Notes: generated by a model from the sequence alone, not told the origin. A stretch of 64,000 nt of DNA from Liolophura sinensis (GCF_032854445.1 NC_088302.1:3280023-3344022); one strand, 5' to 3'. Positions 11,168 to 23,110 are shown, counted from the stretch's first letter. Program-made: numbers and translations.

Positions 11168-12455
11168 GAAGTGTTTTCTAAGTGTTTTGTTTTCCTTTAA
11201 TGTCTATGCCAGTATGTTTCATATGTGACAGAGTACCTGTAATTTTAATTACAAATCACCAATGACATATCTACATTCATACTAAAGTAAAGCTACATTT
11301 TGAACTGACAGTGCAAGGTTTAACTATCATTCTGACAGCTCGAACTGGCAGAGCACATGTATTGCTTCCTAAATGCTTGTTCTAATCTGTTCGAATCAAT
11401 TGAGGCTGGCCACCACAGCACCACAGCCAGTCTTTCCGATTACAGATGATTCAGTAATGATGTTTAATGTCTTGAATGTTACATGAACCTTTTTTCCTGA
11501 TGTTATTTATCAGGTCCTGATGAATTGCTTTTCCTACTGCTCAGCAGTCTGTCATTATAAAAGCAATGGAATTTACCGTTTTTCGTGAACACATCACATT
11601 GGGTAATATCTTTGCCTGTGTGAAATAGATAAATTTTGGTGTTGATCGCTCCGCTGACAGTTCTGTGGCATGGCGTGCTCCAATCATCGGTACCAGAATT
11701 ATTTGAGAATGGTGCCAATTTTGTCCTGACAAATGTCCGTGATAAACCTCCTCAAAGACAGCCAAGTCAAGATCAAAATCAGAGTTGATAAATTTAAAAA
11801 GTGTATCTCCTCTTTTGGATTGACGGATTGATGCGACAAAAAGCTTCACCAGTCCTTGATGTACGCTGTTAAATATGTGAAATGTGTTCGCTAGTGGAAT
11901 GGCATCAGATCAGGAAGGTAAAGAAAAGCAGTGTGACTGTGATGAGAGAGAATCTTGTGTTAACTCTCAGGTGAACTGGTGCATGATCTACGGCAGTTGT
12001 GCTTCCTTTATGCAAGAATTATTTCTAGGGGAATATATGTAGTTACCTAACTGCTGGTGACATCAAAGAAGAACTCTTTTGTAGGTTTGTCTGTATATTT
12101 TTGTCAAGAATGAGATTGGGCAACAGTTCACATAATCATGTCAAACAGAGGATATACCAGTCCATGTTTAGGCGAGGTTGTCAGAAATAATGTCAACACA
12201 GGCTGAACATGGTTATGGCATTATAAATAAGGATGAAGTTACAGAATAAAGAATTCTCGGTGTTCAGGCTTAATTGCATGTAGGTTGATTTCATTAGTGT
12301 TCTATCACTACCACTATATACACGGGATAAGTATAATGAATAGGTCCATAGTAAAACTTAGTGATTAGTGACAGGCACACCTAGGTCACCTGACACTAAT
12401 TAATTAATTATCATTAATATGCTGATCAGCATCAAACACTTTTGAGAGTTGAGTG
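11168..12455. other. Unique sequence, no gene seen
   Basis: Overlapping minus-strand frames of 102 and 71 codons occur at 11503-11849. I recognise neither and no splice logic supports them. A short TTAATTAATTA stretch lies near 12399-12410. No array or element is visible. Confidence 0.5.
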
Positions 12456-12803
12456 AAAGTCTGATATATAGGCCATGGTTGCCCCTTTGTCATGTAAAGT
12501 CTGATATATGTAGGTCATGGTTGACCCGGTGTCATGTAAAGTCTGATATATATAGGCCATGGTATACCCAGTGTCATGTATAGTCTGATATTTAGGCCAT
12601 GGTTCACACAATGTCATGTAAAGTCGGATATATACGCCATGGTTGAGCCGGTTTCATGTAAAGTCGGATATATAGGCCATGGTCGACCCTGTATCCTGTA
12701 AAGTCGGATATATTGGCCTTCATGTAAAGTCGGATATATAGGCCATGGTTGACCCTGTGTCCTGTAAAGTCGGTTATATAGGCCATGGTTGACCTGGTGT
12801 CAT
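12456..12803 (+). repeat. Minisatellite, 40-42 bp unit, 9 copies
   Basis: Units begin AAAGTCTGATATATA (early) or AAAGTCGGATATATA (late) and continue GGCCATGGTTGACC then TGTCATGT. One unit near 12700 is cut to 26 bp by loss of its middle. The array ends about 60 bp before the left end of the inverted-repeat element at 12863. Confidence 0.93.
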
Positions 12804-12862
12804 CATCTCTTAATATAATAATAGTATAGCACTAGCGGTTGATGTTTTGTGTTGAGATGGTA

Positions 12863-13936
12863 TACTGTAAAGTACTTATTATTTGCAGGAATTAATTTTT
12901 GCGGATTGTCTCCAAAAATGTGTTCGCGGGAATTAATTTTTGAGTATTTAAGAGAATACTGAAAAACAGATCTTACAATTTTCCAAGATATAATATGGTC
13001 AAAATCTTTCAAGCACATAAAACAGCTATCATCATGGGTGGCTTTATTCCTCCTTTGTTTCCTGCAGTGTCGCTAATCCTCGTGATCTGGATCAGAGATT
13101 AAAACAATGGAGGATGGATTATCACTCTGTAATCATCCTCTGTAGCAGGTCAGGAACCGCAAACATTGCCGTAGCTGTAAAACGGCCATTGTGTTTTTGC
13201 ACACACTTCACAGTTTGTTAGACTTTCTTTCTTTTTATTTTGATTGGTGTTTTACGCCGTACTCAAGAATATTTCACTTATACGACGGCGGCCAGCATTA
13301 TGGTGGGTGGAAACCGGGCAGAACCCGGGGGAAACCCACGACCATCCGCAGGTAGCTGACAGACCTTCCCACATACGGCCGGAGAGAAAGCCAGCATGAG
13401 CTGGACTTGAACTCACAGCGACCGCATTGGTGAGAGACTCCTGGGTCATTACACTGCGCTAGCGCGCTAACCAACTGAGCCACGGAGGCCCCCAGTTTGT
13501 TAGAAGCTCACTCATTGGACCACAGGAGAGACACAGCCAATGGGATAGCGTGTATCAGAACGACATTCATCAGAAGCCAGCACATGCTGGATTCCTCTTT
13601 CACTTTACAGGCATAGCGAAGATTGATCAAACAAAATACGAATAAATGCCCATTTTGTTTTATACCCACCAAGCCTTAGCACCAGAGTTTGTATATATTT
13701 AAATCATTATTCTCTTCTGCTGTTTAAAAATTTAGCTGGCCAGTTGGGCTTTCTTAGGTCACCTCCCATCACTCTGGCAAAGATTTCACTTCATTATTAC
13801 TACCACCTGTAGCATATGATTCAATATTGGATATATATATTATATATTTTTTCGCTGGAATTATTGACCGCGGTGAACTTTTGACGGTAAAATCTTCAAA
13901 AATTGGGTCCACGCCAAAATGAAGTACTTCACAGTA
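12863..13936. mobile_element. Family 1 inverted-repeat element, copy 2, carrying a nested SINE
   Basis: The left end TACTGTAAAGTACTTATTAT and the right end (minus strand) TACTGTGAAGTACTTCATTT match the element at 3541-4514, as does most of the interior (for example AGATCTTACAATTTTCCAAG and CAATGGGATAGCGTGTATCA). Relative to copy 1 an internal segment of about 180 bp is missing after GGATGGATTATCAC. A 271-bp SINE is inserted at 13222-13492. Without the SINE and its duplicated target the element is about 790 bp. No transposase ORF. Confidence 0.85.
13222..13492 (-). mobile_element. Full-length tRNA-derived SINE with target-site duplication
   Basis: Read on the minus strand it begins GGGGCCTCCGTGGCTCAGTT. 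An A-box-like TGGCTCAGTTGG is at 13471-13482 and a B-box-like GTTCAAGTCC at 13403-13412, followed by a body with TATGTGGGAAGGTCTGTCAG. The tail is AAGTGAAATATTCTTGAGTA, CGGCGTAAAACACCAATC and an A/T-rich end. The 11-bp sequence CAGTTTGTTAG flanks it on both sides (13211-13221 and 13493-13503). The two other family 1 elements have this target sequence once, so insertion into copy 2 is direct and recent relative to the host element. It makes no protein. Confidence 0.93.
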
Positions 13937-15332
13937 TGAAGAGATTTATGAAATGTAATTTTTTTATTCTGGCATGGTCTGACATGAAAAAAGTACAACT
14001 AGGCTATTCTGTGTTCATCGAAGGGGGTCAGAATGAGAATGATACAGCCTCAACAACTCTCAGTAGTCAGACTGACGTGCTAAAATGCTAGGGCAGTGAC
14101 GTAGATTGTGAATGCTGTCAAAACAATTATTAAGGTGAAAAAGGAGGGGGCGAAATGCGCCCACACATGTCTTGTTGTCATAGTTACCCTGATTTTGCAC
14201 CGGTTGTCACATTTTAACATTCCTTGGAGAAGACAGAAAATATGCATAAACAGACATTTGTAATTACTACATAGCAAATGCTCCAAAAGTGAAAAATTAT
14301 CTCTTTTTTTTTTTTTTTTTTTTTTTAAATTTCTGTATCATTAGTTCAAACACTGAATATACAGGTCATCATGTAACAGTTAAGTTTTATGAATTTCTTT
14401 TTTAATGTGTGTATTATATAGGCTAATTCAGCCCTGAATACATGTACTTGCTATAGAGGATACACGTACTGCGCATTTATTGCTGCTCTTTTATACATAT
14501 CTATATCACATTTGAAACAGAAATTATTGATTAAATAATTAATATTTATTCACCACATAAGTTTTATATATAGCTTGACAAGATCTTAAAACTGACCATA
14601 ATACTACATATATGGGTATGTGAGGAACTTGGTGTAGGTGCAATATACCTAAGTAAAATGTCAACTGGATGAACGGCAGCTATAAACAGACATGGATGAA
14701 AGGCAGCTATAAACAGATACACGAATGTTAACAATCTACTGTGGAGGGTAAAATACAATATAGTTTGTCAATGTGACATTAGCACAGCCTGAAATATTGA
14801 TCAGATTGCAAAAACGGAATAGTTGACAATTTCTTCTCTTCTGGATGACAAGTTAAATACAACAGAATGGTTATCTATTGATCACATACATGTATATACA
14901 TGGACAATTTCTTCCTCCTTCTCCAATCCCGTTCTTGAGGACCAGTTACTTAAATTGAAAATATGATTGTTGTTTATCGATCAGTATGCACGTGAACAAT
15001 TAATTCATGCTATATAAATCATCGTCTGAAGGAGAAACGGGTGAAAGTAATTGTTGTTGTTAAGGCTGTGTACATTTCCTAGGTGACATTTTATATACAC
15101 TGTACATGTTTTGTGACTGCAGGGTTTTAGAGAGCCAAACTCTTCTGGCTATTGTCTTCATACTCACTTTGGTCTTACAGTAACAAAATTATTGCTTTTG
15201 TGAATCAGTCAGCAGTTCATCAGCGTACAAACCTAGATTGGACTTTAGTCTTACAGCACCTAGCCAAATCATTTATTGAATAATTCAATAATTTCAAACA
15301 TAGTGTCCTAGAGTTTTAGGGCTGTTAATTTT
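13937..15332. other. Unique AT-rich sequence
   Basis: Contains a poly-T run and a short 27-bp direct duplication near 14665-14715 (GGCAGCTATAAACAGA twice). No gene-like frame is seen. Confidence 0.55.
14304..14326. repeat. Poly-T run, 23 bases
   Basis: Uninterrupted T tract. It could be the A-tail of a minus-strand retroposed sequence, but nothing recognisable lies on either side. Confidence 0.9.
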
Positions 15333-15436
15333 CATTCAGCCTTTTAGTCATTCAGCCTTTTTAGTCATTCAGTCATTTTAGTCATTCAGCCGTTCTAGTC
15401 ATTCAGCCGTTTTAGTCATTCAGCCTTTTTAGTCAT
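15333..15436 (+). repeat. Short tandem array, 16-18 bp unit, 6 copies
   Basis: Units are variants of CATTCAGCCTTTTAGT, with T-run length changes and CCGTT/CCTTT alternatives. The array ends about 30 bp before a SINE insertion site. Confidence 0.9.
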
Positions 15437-15473
15437 GAGTAATAAAGTTGTTTGTTAAATAATTCAGTGATCT

Positions 15474-15562
15474 TTTAGGTGGCCTCCGTGGCTGAGATGG
15501 TTAGCGCAGTAGCGCAGCGTAATAACGGTGTAAAACACCAGACAAATAAATAAAATAAATCC
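15474..15562 (+). mobile_element. Internally deleted SINE with 7-bp target duplication
   Basis: The head GGTGGCCTCCGTGGCTGAGA with GGTTAGCGCAGTAGCGCAG is joined directly to the tail CGGTGTAAAACACCAGACAA and AAATAAATAAAATAAAT. The B-box region and the whole body are missing compared with 13222-13492. GTGATCT occurs on both sides (15467-15473 and 15563-15569), so the element probably inserted as a unit. Whether the deletion preceded insertion cannot be told from one copy. Confidence 0.75.
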
Positions 15563-15569
15563 GTGATCT

Positions 15570-16545
15570 ATCAGCATAGTAACTTGGAGTTTTGAGGCTG
15601 TTGTTTTTATTCCCACTTTAGTCATCCAGTAACAATGTTGTTTGTTGACTACGTCTGCAATTTCCGAACATAGGGTAACTTGTGGGCTTTTATGGCAGAT
15701 TTTTTTCCTTCCCACTCTATTCTTACCGTGTGTGAATGCAACAAAATTAGATAACTGTATTAACAATTTACTAAAACTGTACAGACCTTTAGATTTACGG
15801 CAATTGTCAGTTTTCATGCCCATTTCAGCACTGATGTAACAATCCATCAAGGCTGATTAGTGGTGCTATGATGTGTGCAGGTTGTTGATGTGTCATTAAT
15901 GCCCAATGAAAGCCGGCATGGATGAAGATAGAGGGAATGATACCGTTGTGATTAGGACAGACTTATTGGAGCCTCATGCTCAAACTGGACGAAATGGATA
16001 AAAGTGAACATTCGAGTCATTTGAATGTATGAAGACAAGGGATTTTACATTATTCTTAACATTATTTCAGTCATGTGACGAGGAGGAGTCAGTGACTTAA
16101 CAGTTGCATATATACTGGGTGTTCTTGTGGCAGGGTGAGTCCATGCTGCCACAGCTGAAGTATCCTACTGAGGACATCAGACATAACACCCCACTCAGTC
16201 ACATTTACTGACATGGAGCCAACCAGTCTTGTTTCCTTGCTCTCAACTCACAGTCACATGTAAATGACGTAACATGAAAGTCAGGCTGTAAGGCTGTCAT
16301 ATGGGTAATTACTTGACAACACTTGACTTTACAGAACAGCATCCTTATAATGTATTTTGCACCATACACATTTTAGTCAGTCCCATGTGTTCATGTGGAA
16401 TAAAATGCCTGTTTAATTGTTTTCCTCTCAGTTTAGAAACTTCGTTAACTACACATACGTGAGGTGCTTTCCGACTGTATGGATATTGTTAAAGTCTCAT
16501 TCCAAAAAGCAATAGAAAAAATGTCTGAAATAAGATCCAGCATGA
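15570..16545. other. Unique sequence, no gene seen
   Basis: A 128-codon minus-strand frame (15464-15850) overlaps the SINE and has no recognisable similarity. Otherwise nothing is seen. Confidence 0.5.
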
Positions 16546-17061
16546 ATTCTGATTAACAGGTGTTATGTGGCATTGTCTTTAGTTTGGTGTGTATTCTGAT
16601 TAACAGGTGTTATGTGGCATTGCCTTTAGTTTGGTGTGTATTCTGATTAACAGGTGTTATGTGGCATTGCCTTTAGTTTGGTGTGTATTCTGATTAACAG
16701 GTGTTATGTGGCATTGTCTTTAGTTTGGTGTGTATTCTGATTAACAGGTGTTATGTGGCATTGCCTTTAGTTTGGTGTGTATTCTGATTAACAGGTGTTA
16801 TGTGGCATTGTCTTTAGTTTGGTGTGTATTCTGATTAACAGGTGTTATGTGGCATTGTCTTTAGTTTGGTGTGTATTCTGATTAACAGGTGTTATGTGGC
16901 ATTGCCTTTAGTTTGGTGTGTATTCTGATTAACAGGTGTTATGTGGCATTGTCTTTAGTTTGGTGTGTATTCTGATTAACAGGTGTTATGTGGCATTGCC
17001 TTTAGTTTGGTGTGTATTCTGATTAACAGGTGTTATGTGGCATTGCCTTTAGTTTGGTGTG
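16546..17061 (+). repeat. Minisatellite, 47 bp unit, 11 near-identical copies
   Basis: Units read ATTCTGATTAACAGGTGTTA then TGTGGCATTG, a C or T, and CTTTAGTTTGGTGTGT. By eye the only varying position is that C/T, in the order T C C T C T T C T C C. Such homogeneity points to very recent expansion or efficient homogenisation. Confidence 0.97.
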
Positions 17062-18729
17062 CATGTAACTCCGACAGTTCTACATTGGGTGTTAAGTGAC
17101 TGCATATTGTACTACCTGCTCTATGGGGGTCATTATAAGTCATAATAGCATTTAGCTAAGCACATTCTTTACTGCCTGTGTTTTAGAGAAAAAACCACAT
17201 AGTGTTGAGCTAAATTGTGACCATGTAGAATTAATTAGCCAGTATTTCAAAGTCTGACTAATTATGTGTCTGATATGTACACCTTTTCTCATGCATTCCC
17301 TGTCCCTCTCGTGTTCGTTTCATCATAATTATGAGGTGTTTCAAAGACACCACGATATTACTTCATTTTCATCAGGATCTGTTCACACTTTAGCATGTAT
17401 AGTCCATCTGAAATCGGTGTGTAAATCCCGTTCCATTATGTTACAAGTATGCATGATGGTACATCTTTATAATCACTGTTATGTTGGGATTTAATGCCAG
17501 AATGCCAGTTGTCTCTTTTCTTTCTGTTAATAAAGATCTTTGTGGATGAGACATTACTGGTATGTTGGACCAGGGAATTTACAACAACCATTGTTATTAG
17601 GCAATTTTTTTTTCTTTTTCTTTTTTTTTTACCGGAACAGTTAGCTTTTTTCCTGTTCTACAAGTTTCATCTGGTAATTAATCTACTTTTTTATACGAAT
17701 AAATTTGCTGTGAAGCAAACATTTATTCTGTTGAGCAAGGTTTTGGAGGGAAGCTTGAAATGTATGGTAAATTTTACTGTATCAAACTGACTGGTCAGTC
17801 ATCAACTTTCTTGATAAAAAAAACATTGTACATGAGTTAAAAGGTTATACCATTCACAATTGTTGTGCAAATCAAACTTCAAAGTAAACTGAAAACAACA
17901 ACCATTTCCTTGAATCCAAACGAATACTAATATAAGTACTTACTTTTACATGTCCTCCTCACTGGAATCTGTTGGATGAGTTTTCCTGACTAAGACTTCC
18001 AAAAAATTGGATAATCCTGCGAACAATAATCTCCACTCATACTTTCTGTGATGGTAGAAACCTTATTGCACTTAGGTTCTGTGTGGGAGAATAAGTTGAG
18101 CAAAGCAGGTATAGTATCCGAGAGGTGGCACCCACCGCTTGCCTGTCAGCAGTTGACTACTGACTACGCCGTATTTTCATCTGACTAGCGATTGATTCTG
18201 TGAGAGCATAGAGCTACCATGGCCAACATCATTGATTGTGTAGGGCTGGCAGAGCGTTATTGTGCGGTACCGCCAGCTACCTTTGGGTTCATCTCTCTGG
18301 CAGGTTGCTTGGATTCTCTACTGGCTATTGCCATGCCTATGCTCTCTGAAATACTCGCTTCTGGTGTGGGAACCAGATCCTCTGGTCTATACTCTAGTTT
18401 AAGGATCGGAAAGCTATTATATGTCCAGTGGTATACTACTTGTAAATATATCTCCATTAATATGAAACTCCATGAAGTGAGACATATTTACCTGTTATGT
18501 TCCTCCAGAAATACATTTTTATTGTGTGAAATTTGAGAAAATTTCAGATAAAGTATATAAATTTCTCATTATGAATAGGTAGAGGCACCTGTATATGTTA
18601 GCTGTTAGCTGTAATTAACCTGCTATTGATTGACACATGTTGATATCATTGTTATTGTTTCCCAGTAGTAAATGTCATATTTTGTTTTAAAAGATATAGG
18701 CAGCTTTTGTGTATCTTTTCTTGTTTGAC
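17062..18729. other. Unique sequence with a GC-richer island
   Basis: Mostly AT-rich. From about 18110 to 18440 the composition is visibly more GC-rich, with open frames on both strands (105 codons plus from 18219, 66 codons minus at 18257-18457). I do not recognise either product. This is the most exon-like or element-like unique stretch in the left half, but support is weak. Confidence 0.45.
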
Positions 18730-19380
18730 CCTGAGTTCTTTCTGAGTGATCTTTTTAGTGCTGTCTGAGTGCCCCCTTTAGTGTTTTCTCTGAGTTTTCT
18801 TTGTTGTGCTCTTTCTGATTTCTGAGTGTCTGTCCTCTTCTCCCTAAACTTTCTTTGAGTGTAATCTCTGATGTTCCCTGTCAGCTTTCTGTAAGTGCCC
18901 ACATTTTAGTGTTGTCTGAGTGCCCTCTTTAGTGTTCTGGATCATGAGCTTTCTCTCAATGCCCTCTTTAGTGTTCTTGGAGCTTTCTCCGGGGGCCTCT
19001 CTAGTGTTGTCTCTCACCTCTGAATGCCCTGTTTAGTGTTCTCTCTCATCTCCAAGTGCTTTCTTTAGTGTTTTGCATGAACTTTCTCTCAGTGTTATCT
19101 CCAATCTCTGAGAGCTGTATTTCGTTTTCTCTCTGATCTCCAAATGCCCTCCTTAGTGTTGTCTGTGAGCTTCATGTGTCTTCTGTAGTGCTTTTTCTGA
19201 GAGCTCCCACTGAGTGCCCTCTGTAGTGCTTTCTCTGAGAGCTCCTACTGAGTGCCTTCTCTAGTGCTTTCTCTGAGAGCTCCCACTGAGTGCCCTCTTT
19301 ATTGCTCTTTATGAGTGCCATCTTTTCTAAGTGCCCTCGGTAGTGCTGTGTATTAGAGCTCTCTTGAGTCCCTCAGTGTT
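18730..19380 (+). repeat. Degenerate minisatellite, about 25-35 bp unit
   Basis: Loose repetition of CTGAGTGCCCTCTTTAGTGT followed by TCTCTGAGCTT, with many substitutions and length changes. The best-preserved tandem copies are around 19200-19300 (GAGAGCTCCCACTGAGTGCC). The same motif in reverse complement forms a smaller array at 20488-20670. Confidence 0.85.
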
Positions 19381-20487
19381 TATAATATTCCTTTAGAATA
19401 ACAAAGGCCATTGTTCTACCCATGTATGTTCTAGACCTCTCTGTGAGCACTCCACAACATTCCAAGTTATTCATTTACAGGTAGAATAGAGATCATGATA
19501 TGGTCATTATCAACTGGTTCCAGAAGACAAAAAACTGTTTGTCAAGTGATTTACAGCTAAACAGATGTGCAGGTGTCTTAAGTTAAGATCACTTATGTCA
19601 ACAATAGTCCATAAGAATTTTATTTAAGTGTAAAAATTTCTGTCCTCTATTGACTGTGAATAGTGTAGTGCTTCTGCCTTACACACTCAGGTTTTATATC
19701 AGATAAGCTCGTAAAGAACGCGGCCTTGGTTCTTTGTCATTAAAGAGTCAGAATGGAGAGGATTGGTGTCATGTCATGTGTCAAAATACTGGGGTGGAGT
19801 GTCATTTCTGATATCAGAATACTGGGTGTGGTGTTATATCTGGTGTTAGAATTTCACTTTTGTGAAATAGTGATGAAGTGAGCATTTAAAATGCAGGTTA
19901 TTTCTTAGTGACTCATTTGCATGAGGATTTCAGATCATTTGTCATCAAATGCTGTATAGTGATAGAGACCACATGTACATAATCACCATCCAGTTTATCC
20001 CTACCTGTGTTATATGTAAGATTGCTGGTTGGGTAAATTTGTCTGTCTGTACATAAAATACAACACCTAAAACCTTGGTATTTCTTTCCTTGACATATAA
20101 CTGTACTTTGTATTGAAGTTAGATGGTGATAAATAACACATTTATGCTGACTTTACATTTCAAGGTTCTGTTACCTTTGAAAATAATGTGTGCCTACACA
20201 TTGGCTGATTTTTTATTTTATTACTCACTTTTTGCATTGAAAGGCCAAAAAAAAAAAAAAACACAACCATTTGCTGTACATGCCATTAAAAGGAAAACAT
20301 TAAGGTGATGCTAGAGATGATGTTATCAGTGGTATAACTTCAGATATATGTGCAATGATAAAATGAGTTTTTTTCTGATTTACCTGGCCCTCTGCAAATA
20401 GCCATATAAAAGAGTTTCAGCTTTCCTCACAAAAATGACAGTTGGAAACTCATTAATGAAACTCATAAAGTGAAACTTTTAATGAGA
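19381..20487. other. Spacer between two inverted arrays
   Basis: AT-rich unique sequence with an A-run near 20249. A loose duplication with ATACTGGG and AGAATTTC-like steps is seen near 19785-19855. No gene-like frame. Confidence 0.5.
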
Positions 20488-20670
20488 GTACTAAATACGG
20501 CACTCAGAGATCAGAGAGAACTCTAAAAAGGGCACTCAGAAATCTCACGCAGAACACAAGGGAGAGCACTCAGATCAGAGAAAACACGAAAGATGGTCCT
20601 CAGAGAGAACACTAAGGCAGGCACTCAGAGAAAGCTGAGAGAAAACAATAAAGAGGGCACTCAGAAAAAA
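20488..20670 (-). repeat. Inverted partner of the degenerate array at 18730-19380
   Basis: Contains GGCACTCAGAGATCAGAGAG, GAACACTAAGGCAGGCACTC and AGAGGGCACTCAGAAA. On the minus strand these read CTGAGTGCC, TTAGTGTTC and TCTCTGAG, the same words as in the larger array. About 1.1 kb separates the two, and the arrangement is head-to-head inverted. Confidence 0.8.
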
Positions 20671-20693
20671 ATTCATTTCTTTCAAAACTGTTC

Positions 20694-22689
20694 ACTAACA
20701 CACTGCTTCACACTGTGGTGCATTCTCCTCTCTCTGTCAGCTGACAACAGCACACTGGAATCTCTGCACTCTCTGTCTACTGTGTGCTGATAGGAGCTAA
20801 TACACAGCTTCAGATTGTGACACAGTCTCCACTCTCTGTGAACTGACAGCAGCACACTAGAATCTCTGCACCCTCTGTATACTGTGTGCTGATAGGAGCT
20901 AACTTACTGCTTTGGACTGTGGCACAGTCTCTACACACTGTGAACTGACAGCAGCACACTGGAATCTCTGCACCCTCTGTATACTGTGTGCTGATAGGAG
21001 CTAACACACAGCTTCAGATTGTAACACAGTCTCCACTCTCTGTGAACTGACAGCAGCATATTGGAATCTCTGCACCCTCTGTATACCATTCACTGCTAGG
21101 AGCTAACACACAGCTTCAGACTGTGGCACAGTCTCCACTCTCTGTGAACTGACAGCAGCACACTGGAATCTCCGCACCCTCTGTATACTATGTGCTGCTA
21201 GAAGCTAGCACACAGCTTCGGACTGTGGCACAGTCTCCACTCTCTGTGAACTGACAGCAGCACACTGGAATCTCCGCACCCTCTGTATACTGTGTGCTGC
21301 TAGAAGCTAGCACACAGCTTCGGACTGTGGCACAGTCTCCACTCTCTGTGAACTGACAGCAGCACACTGGAATCTCTGCACCCTCTGTATACTGTGTGCT
21401 GCTAGAAGCTAGCACACAGCTTCGGACTGTGGCACAGTCTCCACTCTCTGTGAACTGACAGCAGCACACTGGAATCTCCACACCCTCTGTATACTGTGTG
21501 CTGCTAGAAGCTAGCACACAGCTTCGGACTGTGGCACAGTCTCCACTCTCTGTGAACTGACAGCAGCACACTAGAATCTCTGCACCCCCTGTATACCGTT
21601 CACTGCTAGGAGCTAACACACAGCTTCAGACTGTGGCACAGTCTCCGCTCTCTGTGAACTGACAGCAGCACACTGGAATCTCTGCACTCTCTGTCTACTG
21701 TGTGCTGATAGGAGCTAACACACAGCTTCAGATTGTGACACAGTCTCCACTCTCTGTGAACTGACAGCAGCACACTAGAATCTCTGCACCCCCTGTATAC
21801 CGTTCACTGCTAGGAGCTAACACACAGCTTCAGATTGTGACACAGTCTCCACTCTGTGAACTGACAGCAGCACACTAGAATCTCTGCACCCCCTGTATAC
21901 CGTTCACTGCTAGGAGCTAACACACAGCTTCAGACTGTGGCACAGTCTCCGCTCTCTGTGAACTGACAGCAGCACACTGGAATCTCTGCACCCTCTGTAT
22001 ACTGTGTGCTGATAGGAGCTAACACACAGCTTCAGATTGTGACACAGTCTCCACTCTCTGTGAACTGACAGCAGCACACTGGAATCTCTGCACCCTCTGT
22101 ATACTGTGTGCTGATAGGAGCTAACTTACTGCTTCGGACTGTGACACAGTCTCCACTCTCTGTGAACTGACAGCAGCACACTGGAATCTCTGCACCCTCT
22201 GTATACTGTGTGCTGATAGGAGCTAACTTACTGCTTCGGACTGTGACACAGTCTCCACTCTCTGTGAACTGACAGCAGCACACTGGAATCTCTGCACCCT
22301 CTGTATACTGTGTGCTGATAGGAGCTAACTTACTGCTTCGGACTGTGACACAGTCTCCACTCTCTGTGAACTGACAGCAGCACACTGGAATCTCTGCACC
22401 CTCTGTATACTGTGTGCTGATAGGAGCTAACTTACTGCTTCGGACTGTGACACAGTCTCCACTCTCTGTGAACTGACAGCAGCACACTGGAATCTCTGCA
22501 CCCTCTGTATACTGTGTGCTGATAGGAGCTAACTTACTGCTTCGGACTGTGGCACAGTCTCTACACACTGACAGCAGCACACTGGAATCTTCTGCACCCT
22601 CTGTATACTGTGTACTGCTAGAAGCTAACTTACTGCTTCAGACTGTGACACAGTCTCTACACACTGTGAACTGACAGCAGCACACTGAA
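20694..22689 (-). repeat. Satellite-like array, 102 bp unit, about 19.5 copies
   Basis: Units contain CTCTGTGAACTGACAGCAGC, ACACTGGAATCTCTGCACCC and TGTATACTGTGTGCTGATAG. Three subtypes differ after GGAGCTAA: CACACAGCTTCAGA, CTTACTGCTTCGGA and a GAAGCTAGCACACAGCTTCGG form. Subtypes cluster in blocks (the AGCTAGC form at 21200-21540, the CTTACTG form at 22100-22530), implying local block amplification. The unit equals 34 codons and is open on the minus strand (ORFs 21188-21619 and 22032-22580, Cys-rich VCCCQFTESGDC). This is read as a repetition artefact. Confidence 0.96.
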
Positions 22690-23110
22690 ATACTTGTACT
22701 TGTGACCTCATTACCACGTTTAATAGCAACATGATCCACAACACTTCAAATTCAAATACATAAATAAATTTAATTCTATTCAAGAGAATTTAAAAAAAAA
22801 TACAATATGTTGAGCCATTTTTAGATATGGTTTTCAGTGGTATTTTGTTTACTTTTCAGGTGCCGATTGCTTTAAAAATGCAATATATTAGAAAAAGTTT
22901 GTGGCTGCAGAGCGTTATAATGCAGTAGGTTTGTCTTATAATGACACTTGTCTACAAATATGTGTAGATGATCCTAGTATGACTTGTGACAGCTCAAACA
23001 TTTATAAAATATGTTCATTTCATTTTTTGATTGGCTTTGTGAAATAGAAGATATACACATGTAGAATAGAGGATTGACCACCCAGTAGATTATACATACA
23101 TATCTATACA
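22690..23110. other. Unique AT-rich spacer
   Basis: No frame, repeat or element recognised between the 102-bp and 30-bp arrays. Confidence 0.55.

Noticed and set aside
11503-11849. Overlapping 102- and 71-codon minus ORFs
   Set aside because: Two frames of similar length overlapping, neither recognised; likely chance.
13403-13482. Functional tRNA gene
   Set aside because: A- and B-box-like blocks belong to a SINE with target duplication; no cloverleaf with a proper anticodon stem was evident.
15464-15850. 128-codon minus-strand ORF
   Set aside because: It runs through the deleted SINE and has no recognisable domain.
19660-19745. Another tRNA-like SINE head (TAGTGTAGTGCTTCTGCC)
   Set aside because: The A-box resemblance is weak and no B box or tail follows.
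21188-22580. Cys-rich 34-residue repeat protein on the minus strand
   Set aside because: The frame depends only on the 102-bp unit lacking stops. It is interrupted between 21619 and 22032 by ordinary unit variants, and no flanking exon was seen.
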